A stretch of DNA of 64,000 nucleotides from UBA7488 sp964414185 (GTDB taxonomy: Bacteria > Pseudomonadota > Alphaproteobacteria > CAAHEQ01 > UBA3637): positions 1 to 64,000 of the forward strand of contig CAYPVK010000008.1 in NCBI GenBank assembly GCA_964414185.1, read 5' to 3'. The notes below the pieces were generated by a model. That model did no database searches. It was given only the letters and a program-made list of their open reading frames with translations, and was not told where the DNA came from. This document shows, piece after piece, positions 1 through 7,911 of this stretch. Position 1 is the stretch's first letter, and the number at the start of each line of letters is the position of its first letter. A program made the position numbers and the translations under genes.

Positions 1-26
1 CCCAGCCGGTAGTTTTCTTTATACAA

Positions 27-59
27 AAATAAAGCCCTTCATAAAAAAGGGCTTTATTT
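27..59 (-). terminator. Intrinsic terminator of the first lipoprotein gene
   Basis: AAATAAAGCCC and GGGCTTTATTT form a perfect 11-bp stem about 20 bp beyond the stop of the minus-strand lipoprotein gene. The A/T ends supply a U-tract on either strand, so it may work in both directions. Confidence 0.8.
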
Positions 60-78
60 GGGAAGATATTATAAATTA

Positions 79-801
79 TTATTTTTGATTAGCTGCCGCT
101 TTTGCTTTGGCTTTCAACGCAAGATTTGCTTCAGCCGTTTTGGCGACCCCTTCAAAAGTCAAAGTGCCCGTTTTAAAGCTGTTTGCAGTCGCTTGCGGTA
201 CCAAACCATATTGGCCGTTAGCATCCACGACAAAATTCAATTCTCCTTTGTCAAGAGCTGCCGTAATTTGATCATATTTTGCAGCCGGCACGGGAATGGT
301 TTTGTCTTCGGTCACGATAACTTTAAAGGATTTCGGCAATTTTGTTCCTTTTGCGACTTGCCATTCATTGCCGTCTTTATCCGTTTTTGTAATCAAATCC
401 TTAGCATCCGCAGATAACATCGGTTGAGCTACACGGATAACACCCTGACCGGCTCGGTTATACCCCAAGAACGTATCACCGGGAGCAAAACCACTGCGAT
501 GCCCGTCGACGCTGTTGGAATACCAACCGCGATTGCCCGAATACATCGGCACACCGCCCCAGCAACCGCCGCCGCCGCCGTTAATATCAAGCCAACCGCT
601 TCTGTTGCCACCACTGATGTTGTTTAAATTGAACGTTTTACGCGTATAAGCACGACCCGCCGAATCCACATAGCTGTCGTATGAACATGAAGACAACGCC
701 GCCGCACCCATAGCTACCGCCATCATAGCGGAAGCCGCATGCGTGCGTTTTACCACATTCAATGCCTTTTTTGAAGCCTTTTGTAATTTTTCCTTTAACA
801 T
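79..801 (-). CDS. Putative lipoprotein, 240 aa
   Basis: No family was recognised. A basic N-terminus and a hydrophobic segment (about residues 22-37) end in the lipobox LSSC with Cys39, so an outer-envelope lipoprotein is likely. A Gly/Asn/Trp-rich stretch (about 60-100) includes a run of Gly followed by Cys. The rest is a soluble region with an Ala/Lys-rich tail. The ATG at 801 has a strong Shine-Dalgarno (AGGAGGGAAGG) and a consensus sigma70 promoter (831-858), so the gene is probably well expressed as a monocistron ending at the terminator at 27-59. Whether Cys39 is lipidated is inferred from the motif only. Confidence 0.72.
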   Translation of the reverse strand: MLKEKLQKASKKALNVVKRTHAASAMMAVAMGAAALSSCSYDSYVDSAGRAYTRKTFNLNNISGGNRSGWLDINGGGGGCWGGVPMYSGNRGWYSNSVDGHRSGFAPGDTFLGYNRAGQGVIRVAQPMLSADAKDLITKTDKDGNEWQVAKGTKLPKSFKVIVTEDKTIPVPAAKYDQITAALDKGELNFVVDANGQYGLVPQATANSFKTGTLTFEGVAKTAEANLALKAKAKAAANQK

Positions 802-830
802 AATCCTTCCCTCCTATGGTTGATACCTTA

Positions 831-858
831 ATTATACCACATGGTATATTTTTGTCAA
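831..858 (-). promoter_or_regulatory. Sigma70 promoter with overlapping inverted repeat
   Basis: Reading the minus strand: TTGACA (853-858), 16-bp spacer, TATAAT (831-836), both perfect consensus hexamers, about 30 bp before the lipoprotein ATG. The spacer and -10 overlap an inverted repeat ATACCA-N2-TGGTAT, which could be an operator. Promoter visible; operator role inferred. Confidence 0.8.
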
Positions 859-864
859 CAATAT

Positions 865-1224
865 TTATCTGCCATGATAACGATAATCAAAATGTCCGTG
901 CATCGGTGGTGGTGGCGGTGGCAAAACCCGACGGGGTTCAACCCTTCCGCACCTTGGCCGTGGTGGTGGTGGCGGCGGCAAAACCCGACGTTGGCGCAAC
1001 GTATAATATCTCGGCAACACAACGGCTCTTTCCGAAACATAAACGGGAGCAACATTAACAATCGGTTGTTTATCAACGGATTTTTTAAGTGCCACACTTT
1101 TTACGGAAACTTCATGCGGTGACGACATATATTCCGGCCCATGCTTCCAATAACAAGATACACTTGCCATTGCAACGACCAAAGCAACTGTTTTCAACAA
1201 AATATCATAAGTTTTATTCGCCAT
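865..1224 (-). CDS. Small proline-rich lipoprotein (paralogue family member 1)
   Basis: 119 aa. The first 24 residues (MANKTYDILLKTVALVV..SVSC) match the signal peptides of the next two genes upstream, with the lipidation Cys at residue 24 in all three. The mature part is variable and basic, and carries two copies of an RRVLPPPPPP block encoded by a direct DNA repeat (about 904-930 and 963-988). The C-terminus ends in aromatic and His residues (HFDYRYHGR), resembling the end of the neighbouring paralogue (HHFDHYRGR). Function unknown; an envelope or surface role is inferred from the lipobox only. Confidence 0.65.
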   Translation of the reverse strand: MANKTYDILLKTVALVVAMASVSCYWKHGPEYMSSPHEVSVKSVALKKSVDKQPIVNVAPVYVSERAVVLPRYYTLRQRRVLPPPPPPRPRCGRVEPRRVLPPPPPPMHGHFDYRYHGR

Positions 1225-1275
1225 ATATTCAACACCTAAAAAAAATACACTGTATCCTATTTTGCTTAATAAAGC

Positions 1276-1584
1276 TCAACGCCCACGGTAATGATCGAAA
1301 TGATGTGGAGCGGGACGCCGAGCATCAAAATTCTTTTGCGGCCGTTGCAGAGCAATTCTCGGAGCGGGTCTGTGCGGCGCTTGAGGGGGACGTGCTTCCG
1401 GATGGCGCGGAGAAGGCGGAACTCTGCGGAGCGTTTTACGAGGAGGTTGAACCAATACCGTTCGCGTTGTTGCGCGCGGTGCCGGGCCACGATCAGGAAG
1501 ATGGCGATAATAACAAGAAACACTCGTTAACGCGACAGCCAACGCTGCCATTTTTAACAATGTATTATGAAGTTTATTTGTCAT
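1276..1584 (-). CDS. Small Pro/Arg-rich lipoprotein (paralogue family member 2)
   Basis: 102 aa. The signal peptide MTNKLHNTLLKMAALAVAL is followed by lipobox SVSC with Cys24. The mature part is very rich in Pro, Arg and His, and ends HHFDHYRGR like its downstream neighbour. The start is supported by AGGAGG seven bases before the ATG. It lies in a same-strand group with the flanking paralogues (spacings 51 and 25 bp), so one transcript is likely. Function unknown. Confidence 0.65.
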   Translation of the reverse strand: MTNKLHNTLLKMAALAVALTSVSCYYRHLPDRGPAPRATTRTVLVQPPRKTLRRVPPSPRHPEARPPQAPHRPAPRIALQRPQKNFDARRPAPHHFDHYRGR

Positions 1585-1609
1585 GATGCTCCTCCTGTTT
1601 CATAAAAAA

Positions 1610-2008
1610 TTAATAGCAACGTCCGTAATACCAATTACCCGGCAACGGATTTCTGCTTTGTATCGGGAAACTTGTGCCATCTTCATTATAAGGTGTCACA
1701 TAATTACCCGGCAAAGGATGTTTTGTTTGGATATCGAAATTTAAGATTTCATTTGTCCGATAAACAGGAATGACCTTTCTGGGTTGCGTTTTGCGGCAGT
1801 TGCAAGGCGTTTGAACCGGTGCAGATTTTTGAACCGGCGGAGCTTTTCGAACTTGCGTGTTTTTTTGAACCGGCGCAGCTTTCTGCGGCACTGCGCGCGG
1901 AGCGGGTGCCCGTTTTTGACCGTTATTGCAACAACAACAAGATGCGCTTGCCAAAGCAAGTGTCAGCGCTGCCATTTTAATTAAAGAGCTATAAACTTTA
2001 TTTGTCAT
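1610..2008 (-). CDS. Small Cys/Pro-rich lipoprotein (paralogue family member 3)
   Basis: 132 aa from the chosen ATG. An upstream in-frame ATG at 2014 abuts the Shine-Dalgarno, whereas the ATG at 2008 sits 6 bp after AGGAGG and gives the family N-terminus MTNKVYSSLIKMAAL. The lipobox SASC puts the lipidation site at Cys24, followed by three more Cys. The middle has repeated Val-Gln-Lys/Lys-Ala-Pro segments. The end holds two HPLPGNY/NPLPGNW motifs, suggesting an internal duplication. First gene of the three-paralogue group and preceded by a promoter. Function unknown. Confidence 0.68.
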   Translation of the reverse strand: MTNKVYSSLIKMAALTLALASASCCCCNNGQKRAPAPRAVPQKAAPVQKNTQVRKAPPVQKSAPVQTPCNCRKTQPRKVIPVYRTNEILNFDIQTKHPLPGNYVTPYNEDGTSFPIQSRNPLPGNWYYGRCY

Positions 2009-2406
2009 ATGCATCCTCCTACAATTTATAATAAAATTTTACGCCAAAAAACGAAAATCGTCAACAACTTTTTCAAAATCAATTTATTTTTTATATAACT
2101 ATATGTTTTTTATAGATAATTCTTTTTGTTTATTTTTTCAAAAATATGAATAAAACGGAATATTTTTTTCATGAGGCAAATAACCATCCTTTTATCTAGC
2201 CGTTTGCTTCATTTATGACCATTGAGGCGCATACTGCCCATATCCCAAATGTTTAAAAACGCTGTATTTCGGCATTTAAACCTTTCTTGAAAAATAAAAT
2301 TACGGCAAATACTTATTTTAAATTTACGTATCCGATGATATCCCATGTATCTTTATTGAGCGGTTTTGATCGAATTCGGCATGGACGGTTTGGTTTTAAA
2401 ATTCTC
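2009..2406. other. Gene-free interval with promoter of the lipoprotein group
   Basis: The part next to the lipoprotein gene carries its Shine-Dalgarno and a promoter (2036-2064). The remaining AT-rich sequence, up to the stop of the hydrolase gene, shows no convincing gene, repeat or terminator. Confidence 0.6.
2036..2064 (-). promoter_or_regulatory. Sigma70 promoter of the paralogous lipoprotein group
   Basis: Minus strand: TTGACG (2059-2064), 17-bp spacer, TAAAAT (2036-2041), about 28 bp before the ATG at 2008. Confidence 0.65.
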
Positions 2407-3678
2407 TTATTCCTCGCCTTTACTTTGCAAATCAGACAATCGGCTGTCTTTTTTCGCGGATAATTGAACATTTTCTGTTGCCGACGATGTTGTTTCAACG
2501 GGCGCATCCTTTTCCAAAATCGCAGAATTTGTTTTGTCGCTTGCCAAAAACTCATCGGTATTATCTTGTTTTACCAATCCTGCCGTGTCGGAATCCGTTT
2601 CCTTTTCGGGAAGGGATGCCACGAAAGGTATGCGCTTGTGCCGGAGTTGGTTTTGAGAAACATCCGATTCCAAAGGAAGCACTTTCAAGGCAGAATCCCC
2701 CGCATAATTTTGCACGGATGCCGATTGCCAAACGGATACGTTCGTGTGAAGTGATTGGGCTTGGACAGATCTTGGATATCCGAGCCATTTGAGCGCTTCA
2801 TCCAAAAAACCGTTTTCGGGCAAATTACGGTGGTTGGCTCCTTTAACACCGTAAAAACGTTTTTGCCCCGTTGCTTTTTCATACAATTTAACGCCTAATT
2901 CGTACGGCACGGTCGGGTCTTCCGTCCCATGGGCAATCATCAAACGTGTGCCGATTTTATCAATTAAATCATAGCTGTTGTATTTATCGCGTACGACGAC
3001 TTTGACGGGAAACAATCCGTAACTGGCAATATCGGCCACATCTGTCAGGCTGGTAAAGGGCGATTCCAAAATCAGTGCGTCAAATTTTTCATTACCCGCC
3101 AATTTAGCCGCGACATATGTTGCCATATAAGTACCGAGCGAATGCCCGTATAAAACAATATCTTTATTTTGGACGCCTTTGTCATTCAAAAACTTAATCG
3201 TCGCGCGCATGTTGTCTTCCATATTGCGTTGGGAAGGGGTCCCTTCAATACCGCCGAACCCTTCATATTCGGGTAGAATAACTGTGTAACCCGCTTTTAA
3301 AAACGGCAAAACACGCGGAATATGGTAATAAATATTGTACGAATTTCCGTGAAAGAAAATCACCGCTTTTTGCGGATTTTTGGGCGTCGCATACCAAGCG
3401 TAAATATCGCGCCCGTCAGCGGTTTTATACGATACTTCGTGTAAAGTCGGTATGACCGATTTGGCATAGGTCAAATTGGGTTTTGTTTTATCGGGGTTAT
3501 AAAACACCAATTCCGGAAAAAAATAAACATATCCGATAAAAGCGAAATAAACCAGAATCGGCAACATTAAAATGCTGCCAATCAATTTTTTCAAATATCG
3601 GCGTTTCTTGAGTGGCGTTTGCCTTAAAGCCAAATCCGTAATTGAAACGTTTTGTTTTCTTTGTGCCCGCTTTACCAC
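2407..3678 (-). CDS. Membrane-anchored alpha/beta hydrolase (Bem46/ABHD13-like)
   Basis: 423 aa. A basic cytoplasmic start is followed by one membrane segment (about 33-53), then an alpha/beta-hydrolase domain with oxyanion HG (110-111), nucleophile elbow GHSLG (Ser180) and likely Asp254 and His283. This layout matches the Bem46/ABHD13 group of serine hydrolases; the substrate cannot be read from sequence. About 120 C-terminal residues are low-complexity (Ser/Lys/Glu/Asp) and not part of the usual fold, probably a disordered tail. It lies 28 bp beyond the small membrane protein gene downstream of uvrB. Confidence 0.82.
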   Translation of the reverse strand: MVKRAQRKQNVSITDLALRQTPLKKRRYLKKLIGSILMLPILVYFAFIGYVYFFPELVFYNPDKTKPNLTYAKSVIPTLHEVSYKTADGRDIYAWYATPKNPQKAVIFFHGNSYNIYYHIPRVLPFLKAGYTVILPEYEGFGGIEGTPSQRNMEDNMRATIKFLNDKGVQNKDIVLYGHSLGTYMATYVAAKLAGNEKFDALILESPFTSLTDVADIASYGLFPVKVVVRDKYNSYDLIDKIGTRLMIAHGTEDPTVPYELGVKLYEKATGQKRFYGVKGANHRNLPENGFLDEALKWLGYPRSVQAQSLHTNVSVWQSASVQNYAGDSALKVLPLESDVSQNQLRHKRIPFVASLPEKETDSDTAGLVKQDNTDEFLASDKTNSAILEKDAPVETTSSATENVQLSAKKDSRLSDLQSKGEE

Positions 3679-3706
3679 TTTTCCCCCTTACTTCAACCGC
3701 ATTTAA

Positions 3707-3907
3707 TTATAACGCCGCATAAAAACCGCGCCATAAACCGACAATATCAAAGCCGCCCTGTGTATTAAAATACGCCATCAGCAACAAAGATGCAACAAAA
3801 ACAAAGATAAACAACAAAACAAGGCCGAAAATATTGGCGATTAAGTTTAACACATCAAACGTTCGATCTTTGGTTTCGGTTTGTTTTTTATCCGTTTTCT
3901 TTGTCAT
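3707..3907 (-). CDS. Small single-pass membrane protein
   Basis: 66 aa. A charged Lys/Thr-rich N-terminus is followed by one long hydrophobic helix (about 22-46) and a short tail. Its ATG overlaps the uvrB stop by one base (TAATG), so translation is probably coupled to uvrB. No family recognised. Confidence 0.65.
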   Translation of the reverse strand: MTKKTDKKQTETKDRTFDVLNLIANIFGLVLLFIFVFVASLLLMAYFNTQGGFDIVGLWRGFYAAL

Positions 3908-5919
3908 TATAACGTCAATTCCTTTTCTTCAAGCTTTTTAATTTGATCACGGATTTTGGCGGCCTCTTCAAAATTCAAAGCTTCGGCCTCTTTCAACATT
4001 TTCTTACGCAATTTTTCAATCGTAACGGCGGCATTTTCAATAATTTCCAATTCGGAATATGTTTTAAGTTCTTCATTCACATCAACAAATTCTTTCAATA
4101 AATCGGGAATTTCCTTTTTAATTGTTTTGGGCTTAATGCCGTGTTCCAAATTAAAAGCAATTTGTTTTTCACGCCGACGGGCCGTTTCGGTCAACGCATA
4201 TTCCATTGAACGGGTTATTTTATCAGCATACAAAATCACACGCCCGTTTTGATGGCGCGCCGCCCGCCCTATCGTTTGGATAAGCGACGTTGATGAGCGC
4301 AAGAATCCTTCTTTATCCGCATCCAAAATCGCCACCAATCCGCATTCGGGAATATCTAACCCTTCCCGCAGCAAGTTAATACCGACCAATACGTCAAACG
4401 TACCCAAGCGCAAATCGCGAATGATTTGTATACGCTCTAATGTGTCAATATCCGAATGCATATAACGCACCTTAACGCCGTGTTCGGACAAATAATCGGT
4501 TAAATCTTCGGCCATTTTTTTTGTCAATGTCGTAACCAACACACGATCGCCGCGTTTGGCACATTCTTTGCATTCGGCCATTAAATCTTCGACCTGAATC
4601 GCTACGGGGCGTACAATGCATTCGGGATCCAACAATCCCGTCGGTCGGATGATTTGTTCGACAAAAACGCCTTTGGATTGTTCCATTTCCCAAGGCCCCG
4701 GCGTTGCCGACACAAAAACGGTTTTCGGACGCATCGCTTCCCATTCTTCAAATTTAAGCGGCCTGTTGTCCATACAGCTCGGCAAACGGAAACCATATTC
4801 CGACAATGTGGATTTACGCGAATAATCGCCTTTATACATCGCGCCGATTTGCGGAATCGTTACATGCGATTCGTCAATAAACAACAAAGCGTCTTTCGGC
4901 ATATATTCAAACAAAGTCGGCGGCGGCGCGCCTGCGGGGCGTCCGGTCAAATGGCGCGAATAATTTTCAATCCCTTTGCAAGACCCCGTCGCTTCCATCA
5001 TTTCCAAATCATAACGCGTGCGTTGTTCCAAACGTTGCGCTTCCAACAATTGGTTATTGTCTTTTAAAAATTCCAACCGCCCTTTCAATTCTTCTTTAAT
5101 TGTCCGAATGGCTTGGGACAAAGCCGGGCGCGGTGTCACATAGTGGCTGGCCGGATAAACGACGATTTGCGGCAATTCCATTTTATTGCGTCCCGTCAGC
5201 GGGTCAAATTCATGAATGGATTCCAATTCATCGCCAAAAAATGACAACCGCCACGCCGTATCTTCCAAGTGAGACGGGAAAATATCCACTATATCGCCGT
5301 TTATGCGGAAACTGCCGCGCTCAAAAGCAATATCGTTACGTTTGAATTGCAATTCAACCAACTTGCGCGCCAAATCGCGCACGTCGACCGTATCGCCTTT
5401 TTTCATCATAAATGCCATGGACGAATAACTTTCGACATCGCCCAAACCGTAAATGCAAGACACCGACGATACAATAATCACATCGCGCCGTTCCAAAATA
5501 TGACGAGTTGCCGAATGCCGCAACCGGTCGATTTGTTCGTTGATGGCAGAATCTTTTTCAATAAACGTATCCGTTCTGGGGATATAAGCTTCCGGTTGAT
5601 AATAATCGTAATACGAAACAAAATATTCGACGGCATTTTCGGGGAAAAACGTTTTCATTTCCGCATACAATTGTGCCGCCAATGTTTTGTTATGCGCCAT
5701 AATCAACGCTGGCCGTTTAAGTTCGTTAATCACATGCGCCATCGTAAACGTTTTGCCCGAACCGGTAATCCCGAGCAATACTTGGTTGCGGGATTGTTTT
5801 TTAAGGCCTTCAACCAATTGCTTAATGGCTTCGGGTTGATCGCCGGCAGGGGCAAATTCGGACTTTAATTTAAAATCCGCATCGCCGTGCAATTCTGGTT
5901 TTTCATACATCGGTATCAT
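3907..5919 (-). CDS. uvrB: Excinuclease ABC subunit UvrB
   Basis: UvrB receives damaged DNA from UvrA and recruits UvrC in nucleotide excision repair. From the chosen ATG it is 670 aa, normal for the family. Visible parts: Walker A GITGSGKT (50-57), the damage-binding beta-hairpin with YYDYYQPEAY (about 103-112), a DESH helicase box, the C-terminal helicase lobe and a final UVR domain. The frame is open upstream to a TTG at 5955, but the ATG at 5919 leaves the usual short lead-in to the PAGDQPEAI motif; an ATG three codons later is also possible. Its stop overlaps the next small gene. Confidence 0.96.
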   Translation of the reverse strand: MIPMYEKPELHGDADFKLKSEFAPAGDQPEAIKQLVEGLKKQSRNQVLLGITGSGKTFTMAHVINELKRPALIMAHNKTLAAQLYAEMKTFFPENAVEYFVSYYDYYQPEAYIPRTDTFIEKDSAINEQIDRLRHSATRHILERRDVIIVSSVSCIYGLGDVESYSSMAFMMKKGDTVDVRDLARKLVELQFKRNDIAFERGSFRINGDIVDIFPSHLEDTAWRLSFFGDELESIHEFDPLTGRNKMELPQIVVYPASHYVTPRPALSQAIRTIKEELKGRLEFLKDNNQLLEAQRLEQRTRYDLEMMEATGSCKGIENYSRHLTGRPAGAPPPTLFEYMPKDALLFIDESHVTIPQIGAMYKGDYSRKSTLSEYGFRLPSCMDNRPLKFEEWEAMRPKTVFVSATPGPWEMEQSKGVFVEQIIRPTGLLDPECIVRPVAIQVEDLMAECKECAKRGDRVLVTTLTKKMAEDLTDYLSEHGVKVRYMHSDIDTLERIQIIRDLRLGTFDVLVGINLLREGLDIPECGLVAILDADKEGFLRSSTSLIQTIGRAARHQNGRVILYADKITRSMEYALTETARRREKQIAFNLEHGIKPKTIKKEIPDLLKEFVDVNEELKTYSELEIIENAAVTIEKLRKKMLKEAEALNFEEAAKIRDQIKKLEEKELTL

Positions 5920-5965
5920 GTTTTTACACTTTATCTGCCCATCTGCCGCGTGCAAACATTTTACT

Positions 5966-7255
5966 TCATTTTCTTACGGCCGTCTTTTTTTGCGATGAAC
6001 GTTTTGCGAGTATTTTGGCACTTCTGGTTTTAGACGGCATTTTCTTGCCCCCAGACACCGTTTTCGTTCTTACTTTTAAATCTGCCGCTACAGCCGGATT
6101 CATAGGAATTATATCAGCATTTAGCGGTGCTTTTTCAAGGCTTTTACTTTCATTTTCATTGCCCACCACTTCAAAACCCGCAACACCGGCTGCCTTGTTT
6201 TTCTTATTCAGTGGCAGTTTTTGAAGTTCTTTTTTCACTTCCGAAAGCCCCTTTTTCAAATCCGTCCCGACGTCGCGCAACCTGACTTTCGGTTCGCCCC
6301 ATCCCGTCAACCGCATGTAAACATTTGCCAAAATAATGGCAAGCGCAACATAAAAAACCGTTTTGCTTGTTTCCGACGACATAATGGAAAGCGCCGCCAA
6401 CCCCGCCATCAACAGCATCCATATCATGACGGACTTTAAAACCTTTTGCGGGAAGATGTTTTTAGCCAAAGCTTGTTCAACCAAATAACTTTGCAAATCC
6501 CAGCTCTGGTAAAGGCCGAACGACACGATTGTCGCAAAAAAGACTTCCAACGTCGGATAACCGTATAAAATCGTAACGGCGGGTGTATAACCCAATGCCA
6601 AAAAGTAAATCGCATAAGCACCCCATAAAAAGCCGACCAAAACGGACGCGGAATACCCTAATTTTGGCGTAACAACATTTTTCAAGCACATATTCATGCC
6701 CATTTGCGCGATTAAAATAACAACGGCAAAATATCCGAGAGCAAGGGGCACAACGGAAAAAAAGCTGCTGAGCAATAACATACAAGCGGCAAACCCCGTG
6801 GATAAAATCATTGACATGAACGGCACGCGGTCCATTTTGGCAAATACCCATATCATCAATGCCCAAACGGCGCCGAGCCACAAATGTTCAAACGTTCCGG
6901 CTAAACCGGCTTGAATTTGAACGGTTTGGGGTAAAAAATAAGTGGATAAAAAGCAAATGGCAACCATGCCGAACGACCGCCATAACGGCCGCATGGCAGT
7001 ACCCATAAAGGCCAAGCAGACCAATCCCATGGCCAACATCATATGATAAAAGGTTATAACCGTCCCGGGCACGGCAAACGAAAAAGAGACAGCCCCCAAG
7101 CCCAAAATAACCAACAAAATAAAGCTGACGGGTAAATCAAGCGGCAATTCTTTTTTACATTCGCGCCGTCCGGTAAAATACACGGCCCATTTGGCTCCCA
7201 AATATCCGAATGCAAAAACCGCGGCAAAGACGCCCATAACATACCAAATACTCAT
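5966..7255 (-). CDS. Multi-pass membrane protein with basic C-terminal tail
   Basis: 429 aa, not assigned to a family. About ten hydrophobic helices fill residues 1-315. The last 110 residues are hydrophilic and end in a Lys/Arg/Ser-rich tail reminiscent of a DNA- or RNA-binding tail. It has its own promoter (7318-7346) and a GGGAGG Shine-Dalgarno, and its stop is about 45 bp before the uvrB start, so it may be co-transcribed with uvrB. A transporter or envelope polymer enzyme is possible, but no catalytic motif was seen. Confidence 0.7.
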   Translation of the reverse strand: MSIWYVMGVFAAVFAFGYLGAKWAVYFTGRRECKKELPLDLPVSFILLVILGLGAVSFSFAVPGTVITFYHMMLAMGLVCLAFMGTAMRPLWRSFGMVAICFLSTYFLPQTVQIQAGLAGTFEHLWLGAVWALMIWVFAKMDRVPFMSMILSTGFAACMLLLSSFFSVVPLALGYFAVVILIAQMGMNMCLKNVVTPKLGYSASVLVGFLWGAYAIYFLALGYTPAVTILYGYPTLEVFFATIVSFGLYQSWDLQSYLVEQALAKNIFPQKVLKSVMIWMLLMAGLAALSIMSSETSKTVFYVALAIILANVYMRLTGWGEPKVRLRDVGTDLKKGLSEVKKELQKLPLNKKNKAAGVAGFEVVGNENESKSLEKAPLNADIIPMNPAVAADLKVRTKTVSGGKKMPSKTRSAKILAKRSSQKKTAVRK

Positions 7256-7317
7256 TTTTCCCTCCCGTATTTTATGGTTGCCGCCTCGTTGAAACCGAAC
7301 GGCCTGTATTTTTTTAT

Positions 7318-7346
7318 ATCATACCGTATCCGCACGCGTCTGTAAA
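7318..7346 (-). promoter_or_regulatory. Sigma70 promoter of the membrane protein gene
   Basis: Minus strand: TTTACA (7341-7346), 17-bp spacer, TATGAT (7318-7323), about 60 bp before the ATG at 7255. Confidence 0.6.
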
Positions 7347-7480
7347 GCGACTTTTGCATATTGCGCGCAAGAATTGACCGATATAAAGAAAATTAAAGTG
7401 CAAAAAACAAAAAACAACGACAAACGCCCCGAACATTACCCCGCCCGGGTGCGAATCTTGCCGAAAAAAATTGCATTTTT

Positions 7481-7702
7481 TTAAGCTTTATGCCGGAAAG
7501 CAATACGCCCTTTTGTCAAATCATACGGCGTCATTTCAATTTCGACTTTGTCACCGACCATCACGCGAATACGGAATTTGCGCATTTTGCCCGATGTGTG
7601 TGCCAAAATTTCATGACCGTTTTCCAATTTGACGCGGAAAGTGGCATTTGGCAAGGCTTCGACGACGGTGCCGGTAAATTGCAATACTTCTTCTTTAGCC
7701 AT
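7481..7702 (-). CDS. infA: Translation initiation factor IF-1
   Basis: 73 aa, the expected length. It is a single OB-fold (S1-like) with the family core ENGHEILAHTSGKMRKFRIRV and the ending DLTKGRIAFRHK. IF-1 binds the ribosomal A site and helps IF-2 and IF-3 select the initiator tRNA. It stands alone with a strong promoter (7735-7763), as expected for a highly expressed gene. Confidence 0.97.
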   Translation of the reverse strand: MAKEEVLQFTGTVVEALPNATFRVKLENGHEILAHTSGKMRKFRIRVMVGDKVEIEMTPYDLTKGRIAFRHKA

Positions 7703-7734
7703 AAAAACTCCTAAATTATATGAATTTTAAGCGG

Positions 7735-7763
7735 ATTATATTCTTTTTCCGTGTTTTTTGCAA
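7735..7763 (-). promoter_or_regulatory. Sigma70 promoter of infA
   Basis: Minus strand: TTGCAA (7758-7763), 17-bp spacer, TATAAT (7735-7740), about 33 bp before the infA ATG. Confidence 0.75.
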
Positions 7764-7828
7764 GAAAAATCTTATATTCATAAGTATTTAACATTTTTTG
7801 CAACGCATTTTGACAAAACATAACCGCT

Positions 7829-7870
7829 AAACAAACGCTTGCGAGCCGATTAAACCCCAAGCGTTTGTTT
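7829..7870. terminator. 13-bp inverted repeat downstream of gltX
   Basis: AAACAAACGCTTG (7829-7841) and its exact complement (7858-7870) form a 13-bp stem with a 16-nt loop in the gltX-infA gap. On the minus strand it follows the gltX stop by about 40 bp. The T-tract is short (GTTT), so this may be a terminator or simply a transcript-stabilising hairpin. Confidence 0.55.
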
Positions 7871-7911
7871 TCGCCGTTCAATTCAAAAAATCAATTTTGC
7901 CGCCCGTCAAA

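Noticed and set aside
5920..5955. TTG start adding 12 residues to UvrB
   Set aside because: The extra residues precede the usual N-terminus and have no supporting ribosome-binding site; the ATG at 5919 fits the family better.
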